DNA from: Methanospirillum purgamenti
GTDB taxonomy: Archaea; Halobacteriota; Methanomicrobia; Methanomicrobiales; Methanospirillaceae
NCBI RefSeq assembly: GCF_018502485.1
Contig: NZ_CP075546.1
DNA: 64,000 nucleotides
Direction: 5' to 3' (one strand)
This document shows, in pieces, positions 50,845 to 59,761 of this stretch (positions within the stretch are counted from its first letter, which is position 1; every line of letters starts with the position of its first letter). A model generated the notes under the pieces. That model was not told the origin of the DNA. It was given only the letters and a program-made list of their open reading frames with translations, and made no database searches. The position numbers and the translations under genes are program-made.

Positions 50845-51927
50845 CTATTTCTGTTTTTTATCAACAATGGTCATCCAATATTTTTTTAGTTCTTCTTGAA
50901 AAATATTATACTCAAACAACTCAGCTCTTTTTTTACATTGATAAGAAAATGTCTCGGGATTTTTGTCAATATATGTAATCGCGTCTGCAATATCCTGGGG
51001 TACTGGCCCAACAAGTAGTCCTGTTACTCCATCAACAACAGTTTCTAAATATCCCCCTTCTTTAACGGCAACAACAGGCTTACCAACTGCCATGGCTTCT
51101 AATGGGGTGATACCAAAATCTTCGTCTATTGCAGTAGTTAAAAATCCTCGGCATGAAGCATACAGGTTTTCCAACTCGTTGTCAGTTACTGTATCTAAAA
51201 AAATAACATTACTTGGTGCATTTTTAATAATATCTTTATATTTTGGATATACTTTTCCTACAATAACTAATTTTATTTGAGGTATCAATTTAAAAACTTC
51301 TAATTGAAGTTCAACACGTTTCCACTTATCAACTCTGGTTACGGATAACCAAAAATCACCAGATGTTTCTTTTCGACAGGTTTTAAGATGAACGGGGGGA
51401 TAGAGGACTTTTGCATCCCGCTGGTATGTCTTCCAGATTCTATTTCTGGTATTATGGGAATTACATGCAATATTTTCTACGTATTTGCATACAAATTTAC
51501 GATCACAATAGCGGACAATGCCCAATATTATTATCATTATATATTTTTTTAGGAAATGATACTCATTTATTGAAGGATAATACATGTCATATAAAATCCT
51601 TCTTGGTGTATGCATATAATATATATGAGGAACACGATGGGTGAGATATCGCAATGACATATCATCCATTATAATAAAAAAATCATAATCCAATTTAATT
51701 CTGCGGAATAATAGCATCCCTAAAAATTGTTTATATGGTTCTCCCGGCAATCTATGCTTCAGTGGATGGAATGTAACACTTTGAGAAATTGGATATATTT
51801 TTTGGAATTCTGGATCAACATCCAAACAGACAATTGACGCATTTAATGCTAAAGCAATATCTATCTCAAGACGTTCAGCTCCTCCTGGAATTTTAAATTC
51901 TCGGCAAGATAGCAGTGCAATTCTCAT
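50845..51927 (-). CDS. Glycosyltransferase family 4
   Basis: A 360-residue GT-B glycosyltransferase, probably cytoplasmic and acting on a lipid-linked glycan. The N-terminal acceptor domain starts MRIALLSCREFKIPGGAERL. The donor domain has LSVTRVDKWKRVELQLEVF, IVGKVYPKYK and the E-x7-E signature EDFGITPLEAMAVGKPVVA with KEGGYLETV. The sequence is visibly AT-rich compared with its neighbours, suggesting recent acquisition. It follows another GT4 gene and lies 283 nt upstream of aglB. Sugar specificity is unknown. Confidence 0.88.
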   Translation of the reverse strand: MRIALLSCREFKIPGGAERLEIDIALALNASIVCLDVDPEFQKIYPISQSVTFHPLKHRLPGEPYKQFLGMLLFRRIKLDYDFFIIMDDMSLRYLTHRVPHIYYMHTPRRILYDMYYPSINEYHFLKKYIMIIILGIVRYCDRKFVCKYVENIACNSHNTRNRIWKTYQRDAKVLYPPVHLKTCRKETSGDFWLSVTRVDKWKRVELQLEVFKLIPQIKLVIVGKVYPKYKDIIKNAPSNVIFLDTVTDNELENLYASCRGFLTTAIDEDFGITPLEAMAVGKPVVAVKEGGYLETVVDGVTGLLVGPVPQDIADAITYIDKNPETFSYQCKKRAELFEYNIFQEELKKYWMTIVDKKQK

Positions 51928-51950
51928 TTGAACCAAAATAACTATTTTTT

Positions 51951-53099
51951 TTAATTACTCATTATCTCTCTCATCTTGAGAGCAATCCTATCCCATCTCA
52001 TTTCATCTGGTGGTTCATATCGCTCCTGTGCCCTGGTATTGTATAATTCCATAATTCCTTGAATCAGTGCATTATTGTCCAATGGCTCGACAAATTTGGT
52101 CCCTTTGTATGATCCAAGACTTTCTACAAGACCCCCAACTTTCGTTGCAAGTATTGGCAAACCATACGCAATACCGATATGAGCCACTCCACTTTGAGAA
52201 GCCCGGGTATATGGCAAAACAAGTAAATCTGCAGCAGAAAAAAAGATTGGAATGTCTTCATCTGCAATATACCTGTTTTTGAGGTATATCCGGTTTGCAA
52301 GAGGAGAGTTATTAATTATCTCAAGTGATTCAAGATCTTCCCACGCTTCTCCGGCAATCAGCAGTATCGCGTTGTCCTGAATTGTTCCAGGTAGTTTTTC
52401 AAATGCACGAATGAGATCTGACACACCTTTATATGGTCTTAACAGTCCAAAAAAAAGAATTACAAAAGAATTCTGCACTCCGAGGATTGTTTTGCTTTGC
52501 CCTTTGTCAAGTATCGGGTACTGATCATATAATCCATGGGGTATAACTGCAATGCATTTGGGATTAATTTTGTATTGGGATGCAATGAGTATCCTGTCGT
52601 GTTCTGAATGAACAATGAACCGGGATGCAGATCTTCGAATAATTCTCCCCATTATTCTTGCATACATACGGAGAGGGAGAATACCATATTCCAAGGGATC
52701 AACCACCTCATGAAATTCTATGAATATTTTGGATTTTTTACCCGATAGCAATAATAAGGCCAGAAACATGTGAACAACGCTTGATGTCCACCACTCAAAT
52801 ATTACTGCATCAGAAGATCTAAGTCGCTTTGCACCCAGAGCCCATGAAAATGGATTATACCAATCCAAAACTTCAAGAACCTCTACAGATGAATTGATAC
52901 CAATTGAAACATCAGTTTTCCCAATCCGCTTCCATCCGGGAAACAGCCTTTTTGGAAGCATGTTTCTAAATAATATTGCATGGACTGCGTTTTGTGTCGC
53001 AAGTGCATTACATAACCTGATGGTATAATAACTGATACCTGATAGAAACCTGGTTGAAGGTCCTACCACAGAAATAACAATTTTTCTGGTATTATTCAT
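51951..53099 (-). CDS. Glycosyltransferase family 4
   Basis: A 382-residue GT-B glycosyltransferase. It has a glycine-rich acceptor site (GPSTRFLSGISYYTIRLCNA), a donor domain with FFGLLRPYKGVSDLIRAFEKL and LLIAGEAWEDL. The donor-binding end is LVLPYTRASQSGVAHIGIAY, where the usual acidic pair is replaced by SQSG-V, then GLPILATKVGGLVESL. A hydrophobic patch (VHMFLALLLLSG) near residue 110 may touch membrane. Its start overlaps the glmS stop by 4 nt, placing it in the UDP-GlcNAc operon. It is more AT-rich than glmS. Specificity unknown. Confidence 0.87.
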   Translation of the reverse strand: MNNTRKIVISVVGPSTRFLSGISYYTIRLCNALATQNAVHAILFRNMLPKRLFPGWKRIGKTDVSIGINSSVEVLEVLDWYNPFSWALGAKRLRSSDAVIFEWWTSSVVHMFLALLLLSGKKSKIFIEFHEVVDPLEYGILPLRMYARIMGRIIRRSASRFIVHSEHDRILIASQYKINPKCIAVIPHGLYDQYPILDKGQSKTILGVQNSFVILFFGLLRPYKGVSDLIRAFEKLPGTIQDNAILLIAGEAWEDLESLEIINNSPLANRIYLKNRYIADEDIPIFFSAADLLVLPYTRASQSGVAHIGIAYGLPILATKVGGLVESLGSYKGTKFVEPLDNNALIQGIMELYNTRAQERYEPPDEMRWDRIALKMREIMSN

Positions 53100-54835
53100 T
53101 CTACGGTAACACTCTTTGCAAGGTTTCGGGGCATATCAATCTCACGATCAAGTCTGTTTGCTGTGTGGTAAGCCAGAAGTTGTAAAAGAACAGTAGATGT
53201 AAGAACCTGAATCCAGGGATGGACTTCCGGGATTGGTATCACAACATCAGCGATATCCCTGACATCAGTGTCATTTTCAAGACCAAAAGCAATTATTGGG
53301 GTGCCACGGGCTTTCATTTCTTTCATATTGCCAAGCATTACTTCATATGCCTGGCCAGGTGAACAGATAGCAATAACCGGTGTTTCAGGAGATAATAATG
53401 CAAAAGGCCCATGTTTGAGTTCTCCAGCAGCATATGCCTCAGCATGAATATACGAGATCTCTTTCATCTTCAGGGCTCCTTCCATCATAACTGGATAAAA
53501 TACACCACGACCCACATAAAAAAGGTGATCTGCAGAGCTACAGATGTCCACTGCGTCAGTAAGATCTGTAAGCAAAACCTGCTCTATTGCATACCTGGCA
53601 TGGTCCAAAATATCAATACATTGCCTTCCTGATAGGAGGTTTACGATCTGCATGAGAACTCCAACCTGTGCGAGAAAAGATTTTGATGCAGCAACACTTA
53701 TTTCCGGGCCGGCATGCATGAGAATCGTATCTTGTGCACTTCTTGTAATTGAGCTGTTCAGTACGTTTGTAATTGCAACAGTTCTTACATTATTACAAAT
53801 GCCCTTTCTGATGGCTGCCAGTGTATCTGCTGTCTCACCACTCTGTGATATCCCGATGATTACATCACTGAAAGGAACTGGCGTGTATTTATATTCAGAA
53901 CCAAGTTCTAATCTGACAGGAATTCCACATGCCGGTTCCAGAAGATATCTGAAGATCATACCTGCATGGTACGAACTTCCACAGGCAACGACCGTTATTG
54001 ATTTCGCATCCCGAAGAGATGATGGTAATGTTTCTTCTGATACGGCGTGGGTAGCACGATGAATAACATCCGGCTGCTCAAAGATCTCCTTGAGCATGAA
54101 ATGAGCATAGCCACCTTTCTGAACGGTATCCGGTGTCCAGGAGATCTCTTTGATCTCTCTTTCAACTGGATTATTTTGAAAGTACACATGATATGAATCA
54201 GCTCGCAGTTCTGCGATATCACCATCATCAAGATATATAACCCGTGATGTATATTCAAGAAGCGGGGTGATGTCTGAAGCAGCAAATATCTCTCCGTCAC
54301 CGATTCCTAGGACAAGCGGACTTTGATTTCTTGCAGCAATAAACCGGTTTTCTCCGGTTGATACTATCAAAAGGGCATATGATCCGGTCAAAAGGGGCAG
54401 CGTTTTTTTAACTGCTTCAAGCAGATCACCTTCATAAGCCTCTTCTATCAGATGTGCGATGACTTCTGTGTCAGTTTCTGAGCGGAATATATGTCCTCTA
54501 TCAATAAGATCACGTCTTAAATGAGTGTAATTTTCTATAATTCCATTATGAACAACGGCAATTTTGTCAGTACAATCAAGGTGCGGGTGGGCGTTGATAT
54601 CAGAAGGAATTCCATGAGTTGCCCATCGTGTATGACCTATCCCAATAGTCCCCTGTAAAATCTCTGGTGAATCAGGAATATCAGAAACTTTCCCTGCTTT
54701 TTTATGAACACATACATCCTCTGCCAGGGTTGCAATTCCATAGGAGTCATATCCCCGATATTCAAGCCTTCGAAGTCCTTGTATCAGAACTGGTGCTGCA
54801 CTCCGGTATCCGGCATATCCAACTATGCCACACAT
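53096..54835 (-). CDS. glmS: Glutamine-fructose-6-phosphate aminotransferase
   Basis: First step of UDP-GlcNAc synthesis: fructose-6-phosphate plus glutamine to glucosamine-6-phosphate. The 579-residue product has the N-terminal glutaminase domain with nucleophile Cys2 (MCGIVGYAGY), GHTRWATHGIPSDINAHPH and VVHNGIIENY. Two SIS isomerase domains follow (VACGSSYHAGMIFRYL; GRGVFYPVMMEGALKMKEIS), ending PRNLAKSVTVE. It lies 1 nt after the nucleotidylyltransferase gene and overlaps a glycosyltransferase by 4 nt. Confidence 0.96.
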   Translation of the reverse strand: MCGIVGYAGYRSAAPVLIQGLRRLEYRGYDSYGIATLAEDVCVHKKAGKVSDIPDSPEILQGTIGIGHTRWATHGIPSDINAHPHLDCTDKIAVVHNGIIENYTHLRRDLIDRGHIFRSETDTEVIAHLIEEAYEGDLLEAVKKTLPLLTGSYALLIVSTGENRFIAARNQSPLVLGIGDGEIFAASDITPLLEYTSRVIYLDDGDIAELRADSYHVYFQNNPVEREIKEISWTPDTVQKGGYAHFMLKEIFEQPDVIHRATHAVSEETLPSSLRDAKSITVVACGSSYHAGMIFRYLLEPACGIPVRLELGSEYKYTPVPFSDVIIGISQSGETADTLAAIRKGICNNVRTVAITNVLNSSITRSAQDTILMHAGPEISVAASKSFLAQVGVLMQIVNLLSGRQCIDILDHARYAIEQVLLTDLTDAVDICSSADHLFYVGRGVFYPVMMEGALKMKEISYIHAEAYAAGELKHGPFALLSPETPVIAICSPGQAYEVMLGNMKEMKARGTPIIAFGLENDTDVRDIADVVIPIPEVHPWIQVLTSTVLLQLLAYHTANRLDREIDMPRNLAKSVTVE

Positions 54836-54836
54836 C

Positions 54837-56003
54837 TTACATCACCCGGGTTTTATCAGGTATTTGTGTGCATGAAAATTTGAGATTTGATGTCCCTTCA
54901 ATATGCACTTCATTCCCTACTATGGTATTCTCGAAAGTGATAGATGGCTTGCAAAACACCCCATTTCCCATTATCGCGCCACACGCAGAACGGACTGCAT
55001 TTTCATCATATGGAATAAAACCTGACATGAATACAGCAGACGTATACTCTCCAATGGTACATCCCTCTCCGATGACTGATCCTGATATGCTGCAATGAGA
55101 TGCAATGACAACATCATCCATAATTATTGAGTTTTTTAATGCTGAGAATGGCTCAATTTTAACCCGTGATCCTATGCTTGTTCCTGGTTCTATTACCACA
55201 TGAGGCCCGATGGTACAGTCTTCTCCGATAATTGCCGGACCTGATATTACGGTTCCAGGTCCGATTTTTGTTCCGGATCCTATCGATACCAACCCCTCAA
55301 TAACAGCAGATGAGCTGATGATCCCCGATTTTCTTTTATCAATATATGAGAGAAGTCTTTTGTTCATAACCAGTAAATCCCACGGATAAATTGCATCCTG
55401 CCAGGATTGAGCCTTTATTGCAGATATTTTTGTGCCGTTTCGGATTTCATCATCAATTGCTTCACTTAAAATGTGTGTCTGAATACGCCTGATAATATCT
55501 GAACTTAAGTGGTATACGCCACAACTGACTGTCATCCTGTTGGCATGAACCGGTTTTTCTATAATTCTAGTGATATTTTCATTCTCTATCGTTACGACTC
55601 CAAAATTTGATGGATTCTTATGAGTTGTATACAGAAGGGAATTCTTATTGTGTGCAATATTTCTGATAGATACCGGATCAATGTAATTATCCCCGGGAAG
55701 GACGATTACATCTCCTGCAATTTTTTCCTTTGCGCTCAACAGGGCATGACCGGTCCCCATCTGTTCAGTCTGCCTGACAATCATAACCGGGAGGCTAAGA
55801 CGAGCAAGGTGTCTCATTACCTGCTCTTTCCGGTATCCCACAACAACAATGATGTCGCGAATACCTGCTTCAACAAGTGAAAGAATTGTATGCTCAATTA
55901 TTGGCTTGTTTGCTACTGGAATTAGAGCTTTGGGCCGGTTCTGTGTGAGGGGTCGGAGCCGGGTTCCCTCTCCGGCTGCCAGAATTACAGCCTGCAGGGT
56001 CAT
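54837..56003 (-). CDS. Bifunctional sugar-1-phosphate nucleotidylyltransferase/acyltransferase (GlmU-like)
   Basis: A 388-residue protein with an N-terminal nucleotidylyltransferase domain (VILAAGEGTRLRPLTQNRPK; GDNYIDPVS) and a C-terminal left-handed beta-helix of hexapeptide repeats (VIEGLVSIGSGTKIGPGTVI) as in archaeal GlmU-like enzymes. Expected to acetylate glucosamine-1-phosphate and/or form UDP-GlcNAc, or to make a related NDP-sugar. It overlaps its paralogue upstream by 4 nt and sits 1 nt from glmS. Which of the two paralogues is the true GlmU cannot be settled by reading. Confidence 0.88.
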   Translation of the reverse strand: MTLQAVILAAGEGTRLRPLTQNRPKALIPVANKPIIEHTILSLVEAGIRDIIVVVGYRKEQVMRHLARLSLPVMIVRQTEQMGTGHALLSAKEKIAGDVIVLPGDNYIDPVSIRNIAHNKNSLLYTTHKNPSNFGVVTIENENITRIIEKPVHANRMTVSCGVYHLSSDIIRRIQTHILSEAIDDEIRNGTKISAIKAQSWQDAIYPWDLLVMNKRLLSYIDKRKSGIISSSAVIEGLVSIGSGTKIGPGTVISGPAIIGEDCTIGPHVVIEPGTSIGSRVKIEPFSALKNSIIMDDVVIASHCSISGSVIGEGCTIGEYTSAVFMSGFIPYDENAVRSACGAIMGNGVFCKPSITFENTIVGNEVHIEGTSNLKFSCTQIPDKTRVM

Positions 56004-57205
56004 CTTCGTATCACCGTTTCGTCATCAATTATGCCTTCAACAAGTGCATGAGGACCAATTCTGGAATGGTTACCTACAATTGCTCCTACATTTACAGAGC
56101 AGTTAATACCAAAGAGGACATCATCACCGATAACTGCACCAAATTTCCTTCTTCGTGTATTTTTTCCTCCAATAATGATGGTACTTTTATCATGGCGTAG
56201 GTTCGCAACCTTCGTTCCAGCTCCAAAGTTACATCCACTCCCGATGACACTATCCCCGATATATGAAAAATGCGGAACATTTGTCTCATCCATGATGATA
56301 GTGTTCTTAATTTCAGAACTGTGGCCAATGTGACAATGATTTCCAACAGCTGTTCCCGGACGAATATATGCATGAGGACCGATCCTGCAATCAGCACCGA
56401 TTATGCATGGTCCTTCCAGATATGATCCTGACATGATAACCGTTCCAGGTCCGATTTGAACATTCCCTTTTATGTAAACCCCCTCTTCTATTACTCCTTC
56501 CTGCCTGGAGGAGATCTCCTTCATCATATCCTCATGTACTCCAAGGAGATCCCATGGTGAACCCATATCAGCCCAGTATTGAAGAGGGACTGCCTGGAGT
56601 GATCCTGTTTTTATGTATCCCATCAAGGCATCAGTAAGTTCGAGTTCTCCTCGGGGGGAGGGAGTAATTTTATTTAATTGTTCAAAGATTTGTGGATCAA
56701 ATAAGTATATTCCGGCATTTATTTGATCACTTTTCGGAGTAAGAGACTTTTCTTCAAGGCCAGTTACGATCCCACTGGAATGGGTGACAACTCCATAATC
56801 CTGTGGATGTGATGATGTGAATATTCCCATAGCCGGGGCAGGAGTCTGAAGCATTTTTTTGATATCTTCAGTCTGGAGGACCATATCCCCATTTAAGAGA
56901 AGAAAACGGGTATGAACATGGGGTGCAACAGTCATCACAGCATCGCCGGTTCCGAGTTGTCTCTTCTGGGTAACGTAATGTATAGAAATACCCAGAGATT
57001 CACCATTACCGAAGTACGATCTGACTGATGATTCCCCATATCCGACAACCAGAATAAATTCAGAAACTCCTGCATCCCTGGTTGCACAGAGCAGATGTTC
57101 AATCATAGGTTTCCCAGCCAGGGGGAGCATGACTTTTGGCCGTGATCCGGTCAGCGGCCTCATTCGTTTTCCTTCACCAGCTGCGAGGATGACACAGACT
57201 GTCAC
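56000..57205 (-). CDS. Bifunctional sugar-1-phosphate nucleotidylyltransferase/acetyltransferase (GlmU-like)
   Basis: A 401-residue paralogue of the next gene. The N-terminus has VILAAGEGKRMRPLTGSRPK with GTGDAV and LLNGDMVLQ (nucleotide and metal site). The C-terminal hexapeptide beta-helix holds ANLRHDKSTIIIGGKNTRRR and the acetyltransferase-like GAVIGDDVLFGINCSVNVGA. The second half resembles archaeal acetyl-CoA-dependent GlcN-1-P acetyltransferases more than the neighbouring copy does, so this is the better GlmU candidate. It overlaps glmM by 4 nt. Confidence 0.9.
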   Translation of the reverse strand: MTVCVILAAGEGKRMRPLTGSRPKVMLPLAGKPMIEHLLCATRDAGVSEFILVVGYGESSVRSYFGNGESLGISIHYVTQKRQLGTGDAVMTVAPHVHTRFLLLNGDMVLQTEDIKKMLQTPAPAMGIFTSSHPQDYGVVTHSSGIVTGLEEKSLTPKSDQINAGIYLFDPQIFEQLNKITPSPRGELELTDALMGYIKTGSLQAVPLQYWADMGSPWDLLGVHEDMMKEISSRQEGVIEEGVYIKGNVQIGPGTVIMSGSYLEGPCIIGADCRIGPHAYIRPGTAVGNHCHIGHSSEIKNTIIMDETNVPHFSYIGDSVIGSGCNFGAGTKVANLRHDKSTIIIGGKNTRRRKFGAVIGDDVLFGINCSVNVGAIVGNHSRIGPHALVEGIIDDETVIRR

Positions 57206-58461
57206 GACTTGACCTCTTTTCGAATTATTCGAACCATTTCTTCACCTTTTCGAAGCAGTTCCTTAGCTACATCCATGCTCTTTCCTTCAGCAGTGAACCG
57301 TATCTTAGGTTCTGTTCCGCTTGCTCGTATCAGGCACCATCCATCTTCCTCTTCGATACGGATTCCATCTGTTGGATTTACTGCTCCGAGGGCATATAGC
57401 AGATCATGTGCATGCTCAAGTTCTATTGATGTTCTCAAAATCGGATATGTGGGTATTGACCCAATTTCAGATGTGATATCCCATTCTCCTGCCATTTCAC
57501 AGAACAAAGCTGCCGCATACGGCCCGTCCGGACACTTTGAAATTTGTGGAAATATCCAGGCACCTGAAGGTTCGCCACCAAAGTCTCCCCATCTGACGAG
57601 TTGCTCTGAGACATAAGCATCTCCGACAGGGGTTCTTCTGACTTCTGCGACCTCTTCTATTGCCATAGATGCATCATACGTAGTAACAACCTGTTTTGCG
57701 CCAAGATATTTTGCAAAAAGAATAAGTAGCGTGTCTCCAGGAATAAATTTCCCGTTTTTATCAAACGCCATCATTCTGTCAGCGTCACCATCATGGATAA
57801 TGGCACATGCAGATCCGGATTTTTGAATGAGTGAGGGGATATATGGAAGATGTTCTGGGAGTGGCTCAGATGGCCGTGAAAAAGTCCCGGAAACATTTGC
57901 ATTGACTGCGATGGTTTTCGCACCCATTCGGCTAAGGAGATGAGGAGTGACAACGGATCCAGCTCCATTTCCACAGTCTATAACAACCTTTAATCCTTCT
58001 TTTAAGTGAATATTTTCAGCGATCGCTTCACTATGCAGCTCTCCCGGATATGCATCCGTTATTGTTCCCTGGTTTTTCCAGTCTCCCCAGGGAATGTCTG
58101 CTATAGTCTCTTCAATTTCTTTTTGTTGAAAAGATGAGAAAGAAGATCCATCTGGATTAAAAAGTTTCAGGCCGTTATAGGGCTCCGGGTTGTGAGATGC
58201 AGTAATCATGCATGCTGCATCTGTATTTCGACATGCATATGCAATTGAAGGAGTCGGAGCAATCCCCCCATTTAAAATTCTACCCCCTGTGGCAAGCACT
58301 CCTGCACAAAATGCAGCAGAGATGAGGGGACCAGTCGTTCGGGTATCGCGCCCGATTACAACCCGGCCAGCTTTAGATCCAACTGCCTTTCCAACCTGCA
58401 ATGCAAGACCGAGAAGATCATCATTATATCTTCGTCTGATCCCGGAAGAACCGAACAGCAT
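57202..58461 (-). CDS. glmM: Phosphoglucosamine mutase
   Basis: Converts glucosamine-6-phosphate to glucosamine-1-phosphate. The 419-residue alpha-D-phosphohexomutase has MLFGSSGIRRRYNDDL, the phosphoserine loop ACMITASHNPEPYNGLKL, the metal loop HDGDADRMMAFD, the sugar loop GGEPSGAWIFP and the phosphate loop RASGTEPKIRF. ATG at 58461 matches the family N-terminus; TTG at 58476, overlapping the previous stop, is the alternative. The adjacent GlmU-like and GlmS genes complete the pathway, which favours glucosamine over other hexoses. Confidence 0.92.
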   Translation of the reverse strand: MLFGSSGIRRRYNDDLLGLALQVGKAVGSKAGRVVIGRDTRTTGPLISAAFCAGVLATGGRILNGGIAPTPSIAYACRNTDAACMITASHNPEPYNGLKLFNPDGSSFSSFQQKEIEETIADIPWGDWKNQGTITDAYPGELHSEAIAENIHLKEGLKVVIDCGNGAGSVVTPHLLSRMGAKTIAVNANVSGTFSRPSEPLPEHLPYIPSLIQKSGSACAIIHDGDADRMMAFDKNGKFIPGDTLLILFAKYLGAKQVVTTYDASMAIEEVAEVRRTPVGDAYVSEQLVRWGDFGGEPSGAWIFPQISKCPDGPYAAALFCEMAGEWDITSEIGSIPTYPILRTSIELEHAHDLLYALGAVNPTDGIRIEEEDGWCLIRASGTEPKIRFTAEGKSMDVAKELLRKGEEMVRIIRKEVKS

Positions 58462-58472
58462 ACCAGATTGGT

Positions 58473-59108
58473 TCAATCTTCAGAGGTTTGAAGGTTCGCT
58501 CTTCCGAACGGGCAGAAATGTTCACATTGTAAAAGTTTGGCAGTTCCAACGGTTGATGGCCCCACATACAGGATCTTTTCTGATGGAATATCTGATAGAA
58601 GAGTAGCCCCATCCGAAATTATCCCCTCATTGTTCATGATGATAATATCTGCCTCTTCTGGTTTGTCAACAAGGGAATTGCCTGCTATTTTTTTTACATC
58701 TGGCATATCTCCACAACAATACACGTGTTTACTTTTCAGGATCTTTGCAAGTTCGTCACGACATGGTGCATGATCTGTCTGTGTACAAGCATGCAATTTT
58801 CGGACTGTACATAAAAAACCAGATACAGCATTCAGTATTCCTCCAGCTGCAGCACGCTGGGCAGGTTTTTTTAGAGATGAACCGGTCATGAATGATGCTT
58901 TGGTGGTCGCTTTTATTGGTTCATCAGAGACAAATACTGCACTTCTCCCTCCAAATAGGACTTGGACAGGAACTCCACGCTCATATGCGCACTTGAGAAG
59001 ATCATAGTCTGGTGTCAGGAGGACCGGGCTCTCTGCAATCCCACACTCTTCCATCATTGGTACTAATGCCTGGACGGCTTTATTTATTGGATGCATTTGT
59101 GTTACCAT
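58473..59108 (-). CDS. Conserved protein of unknown function in the UDP-GlcNAc operon
   Basis: I cannot name this 211-residue protein. It reads as a soluble alpha/beta protein with several Cys (VSGFLCTVRKLHACTQTDHA, HVYCCGDMPDVKKIAG, LLQCEHFCPFG). Phosphate- or nucleotide-binding-like loops occur (MTGSSLKKPAQRAAAGG, YVGPSTVGTAKLL). The Cys-rich spots could bind metal. It overlaps pcm by 7 nt and touches glmM, so it is translated with the sugar-nucleotide genes. A role in that pathway or in metal/corrinoid handling is possible but not shown. Confidence 0.75.
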   Translation of the reverse strand: MVTQMHPINKAVQALVPMMEECGIAESPVLLTPDYDLLKCAYERGVPVQVLFGGRSAVFVSDEPIKATTKASFMTGSSLKKPAQRAAAGGILNAVSGFLCTVRKLHACTQTDHAPCRDELAKILKSKHVYCCGDMPDVKKIAGNSLVDKPEEADIIIMNNEGIISDGATLLSDIPSEKILYVGPSTVGTAKLLQCEHFCPFGRANLQTSED

Positions 59109-59761
59109 TTTTCTTCATTTCTCCATCCATACGTTCCGATAAGTGGTACAAATCTCACTGCTCCATATCGCTGTGTATGGTATGTTTCTCCTTCTCTTTT
59201 TACTCTGACAAGATCCTGAATTGCCCGATCACCAACAGGAGCGACAAGTCTCCCACCATCTGCTAGTTCATCGAGGAGAGGTTTTGGTATTTCCGGAGTT
59301 CCGGCGGTTATGAGGATTCCATTATACGGTCCTTCATCAGAGTATCCTAAAGTTCCGTCGGTTACAATGACCCGGACGTTCGTAACATCTGCAGCAGCAA
59401 GATTCTTTACTGCCTGCTCTGCAACCTGAGGAATTCTCTCAATTGATATTACGGTGGTGTTGCAAGCTGCGAGAACTGCTGCCTGATACCCGGAACCGGT
59501 TCCAATCTCCAGGATAGTATCACCAATTTCCGGTGATAACAGTTCTGTCATGACTGCAACAATATACGGCTGGGAAATGGTCTGTCCATTTCCAATAGGG
59601 AGTGGATAATCCTCGTATGCTTCTCGGGAATGTGATTCAGGGACAAACACATGTCGAGGGACTGTTCGCATAGCATGGAGAACCCGGCTGTTTGTAACAC
59701 CTCTGGCTTCTATTTGCCGCTCCACCATCTCTTCACGTTCTGCTGCCCTGGATGTATCCAT
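59102..59761 (-). CDS. pcm: Protein-L-isoaspartate O-methyltransferase
   Basis: AdoMet-dependent repair enzyme that methylates L-isoaspartyl residues in damaged proteins. The 219-residue product has MVERQIEARGVTNSRVLHAM, PRHVFVPESHSREAYEDYPL and the SAM motif ILEIGTGSGYQAAVLA, all typical, with ILITAGTPEIPKPLLDEL later. The start shares one base with the preceding stop (TAATG) and the end overlaps the next gene by 7 nt. Confidence 0.95.
   Translation of the reverse strand: MDTSRAAEREEMVERQIEARGVTNSRVLHAMRTVPRHVFVPESHSREAYEDYPLPIGNGQTISQPYIVAVMTELLSPEIGDTILEIGTGSGYQAAVLAACNTTVISIERIPQVAEQAVKNLAAADVTNVRVIVTDGTLGYSDEGPYNGILITAGTPEIPKPLLDELADGGRLVAPVGDRAIQDLVRVKREGETYHTQRYGAVRFVPLIGTYGWRNEEKW

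Noticed and set aside
53544..54062. A 172-codon plus-strand frame
   Set aside because: Antisense of glmS SIS domains; no independent support.
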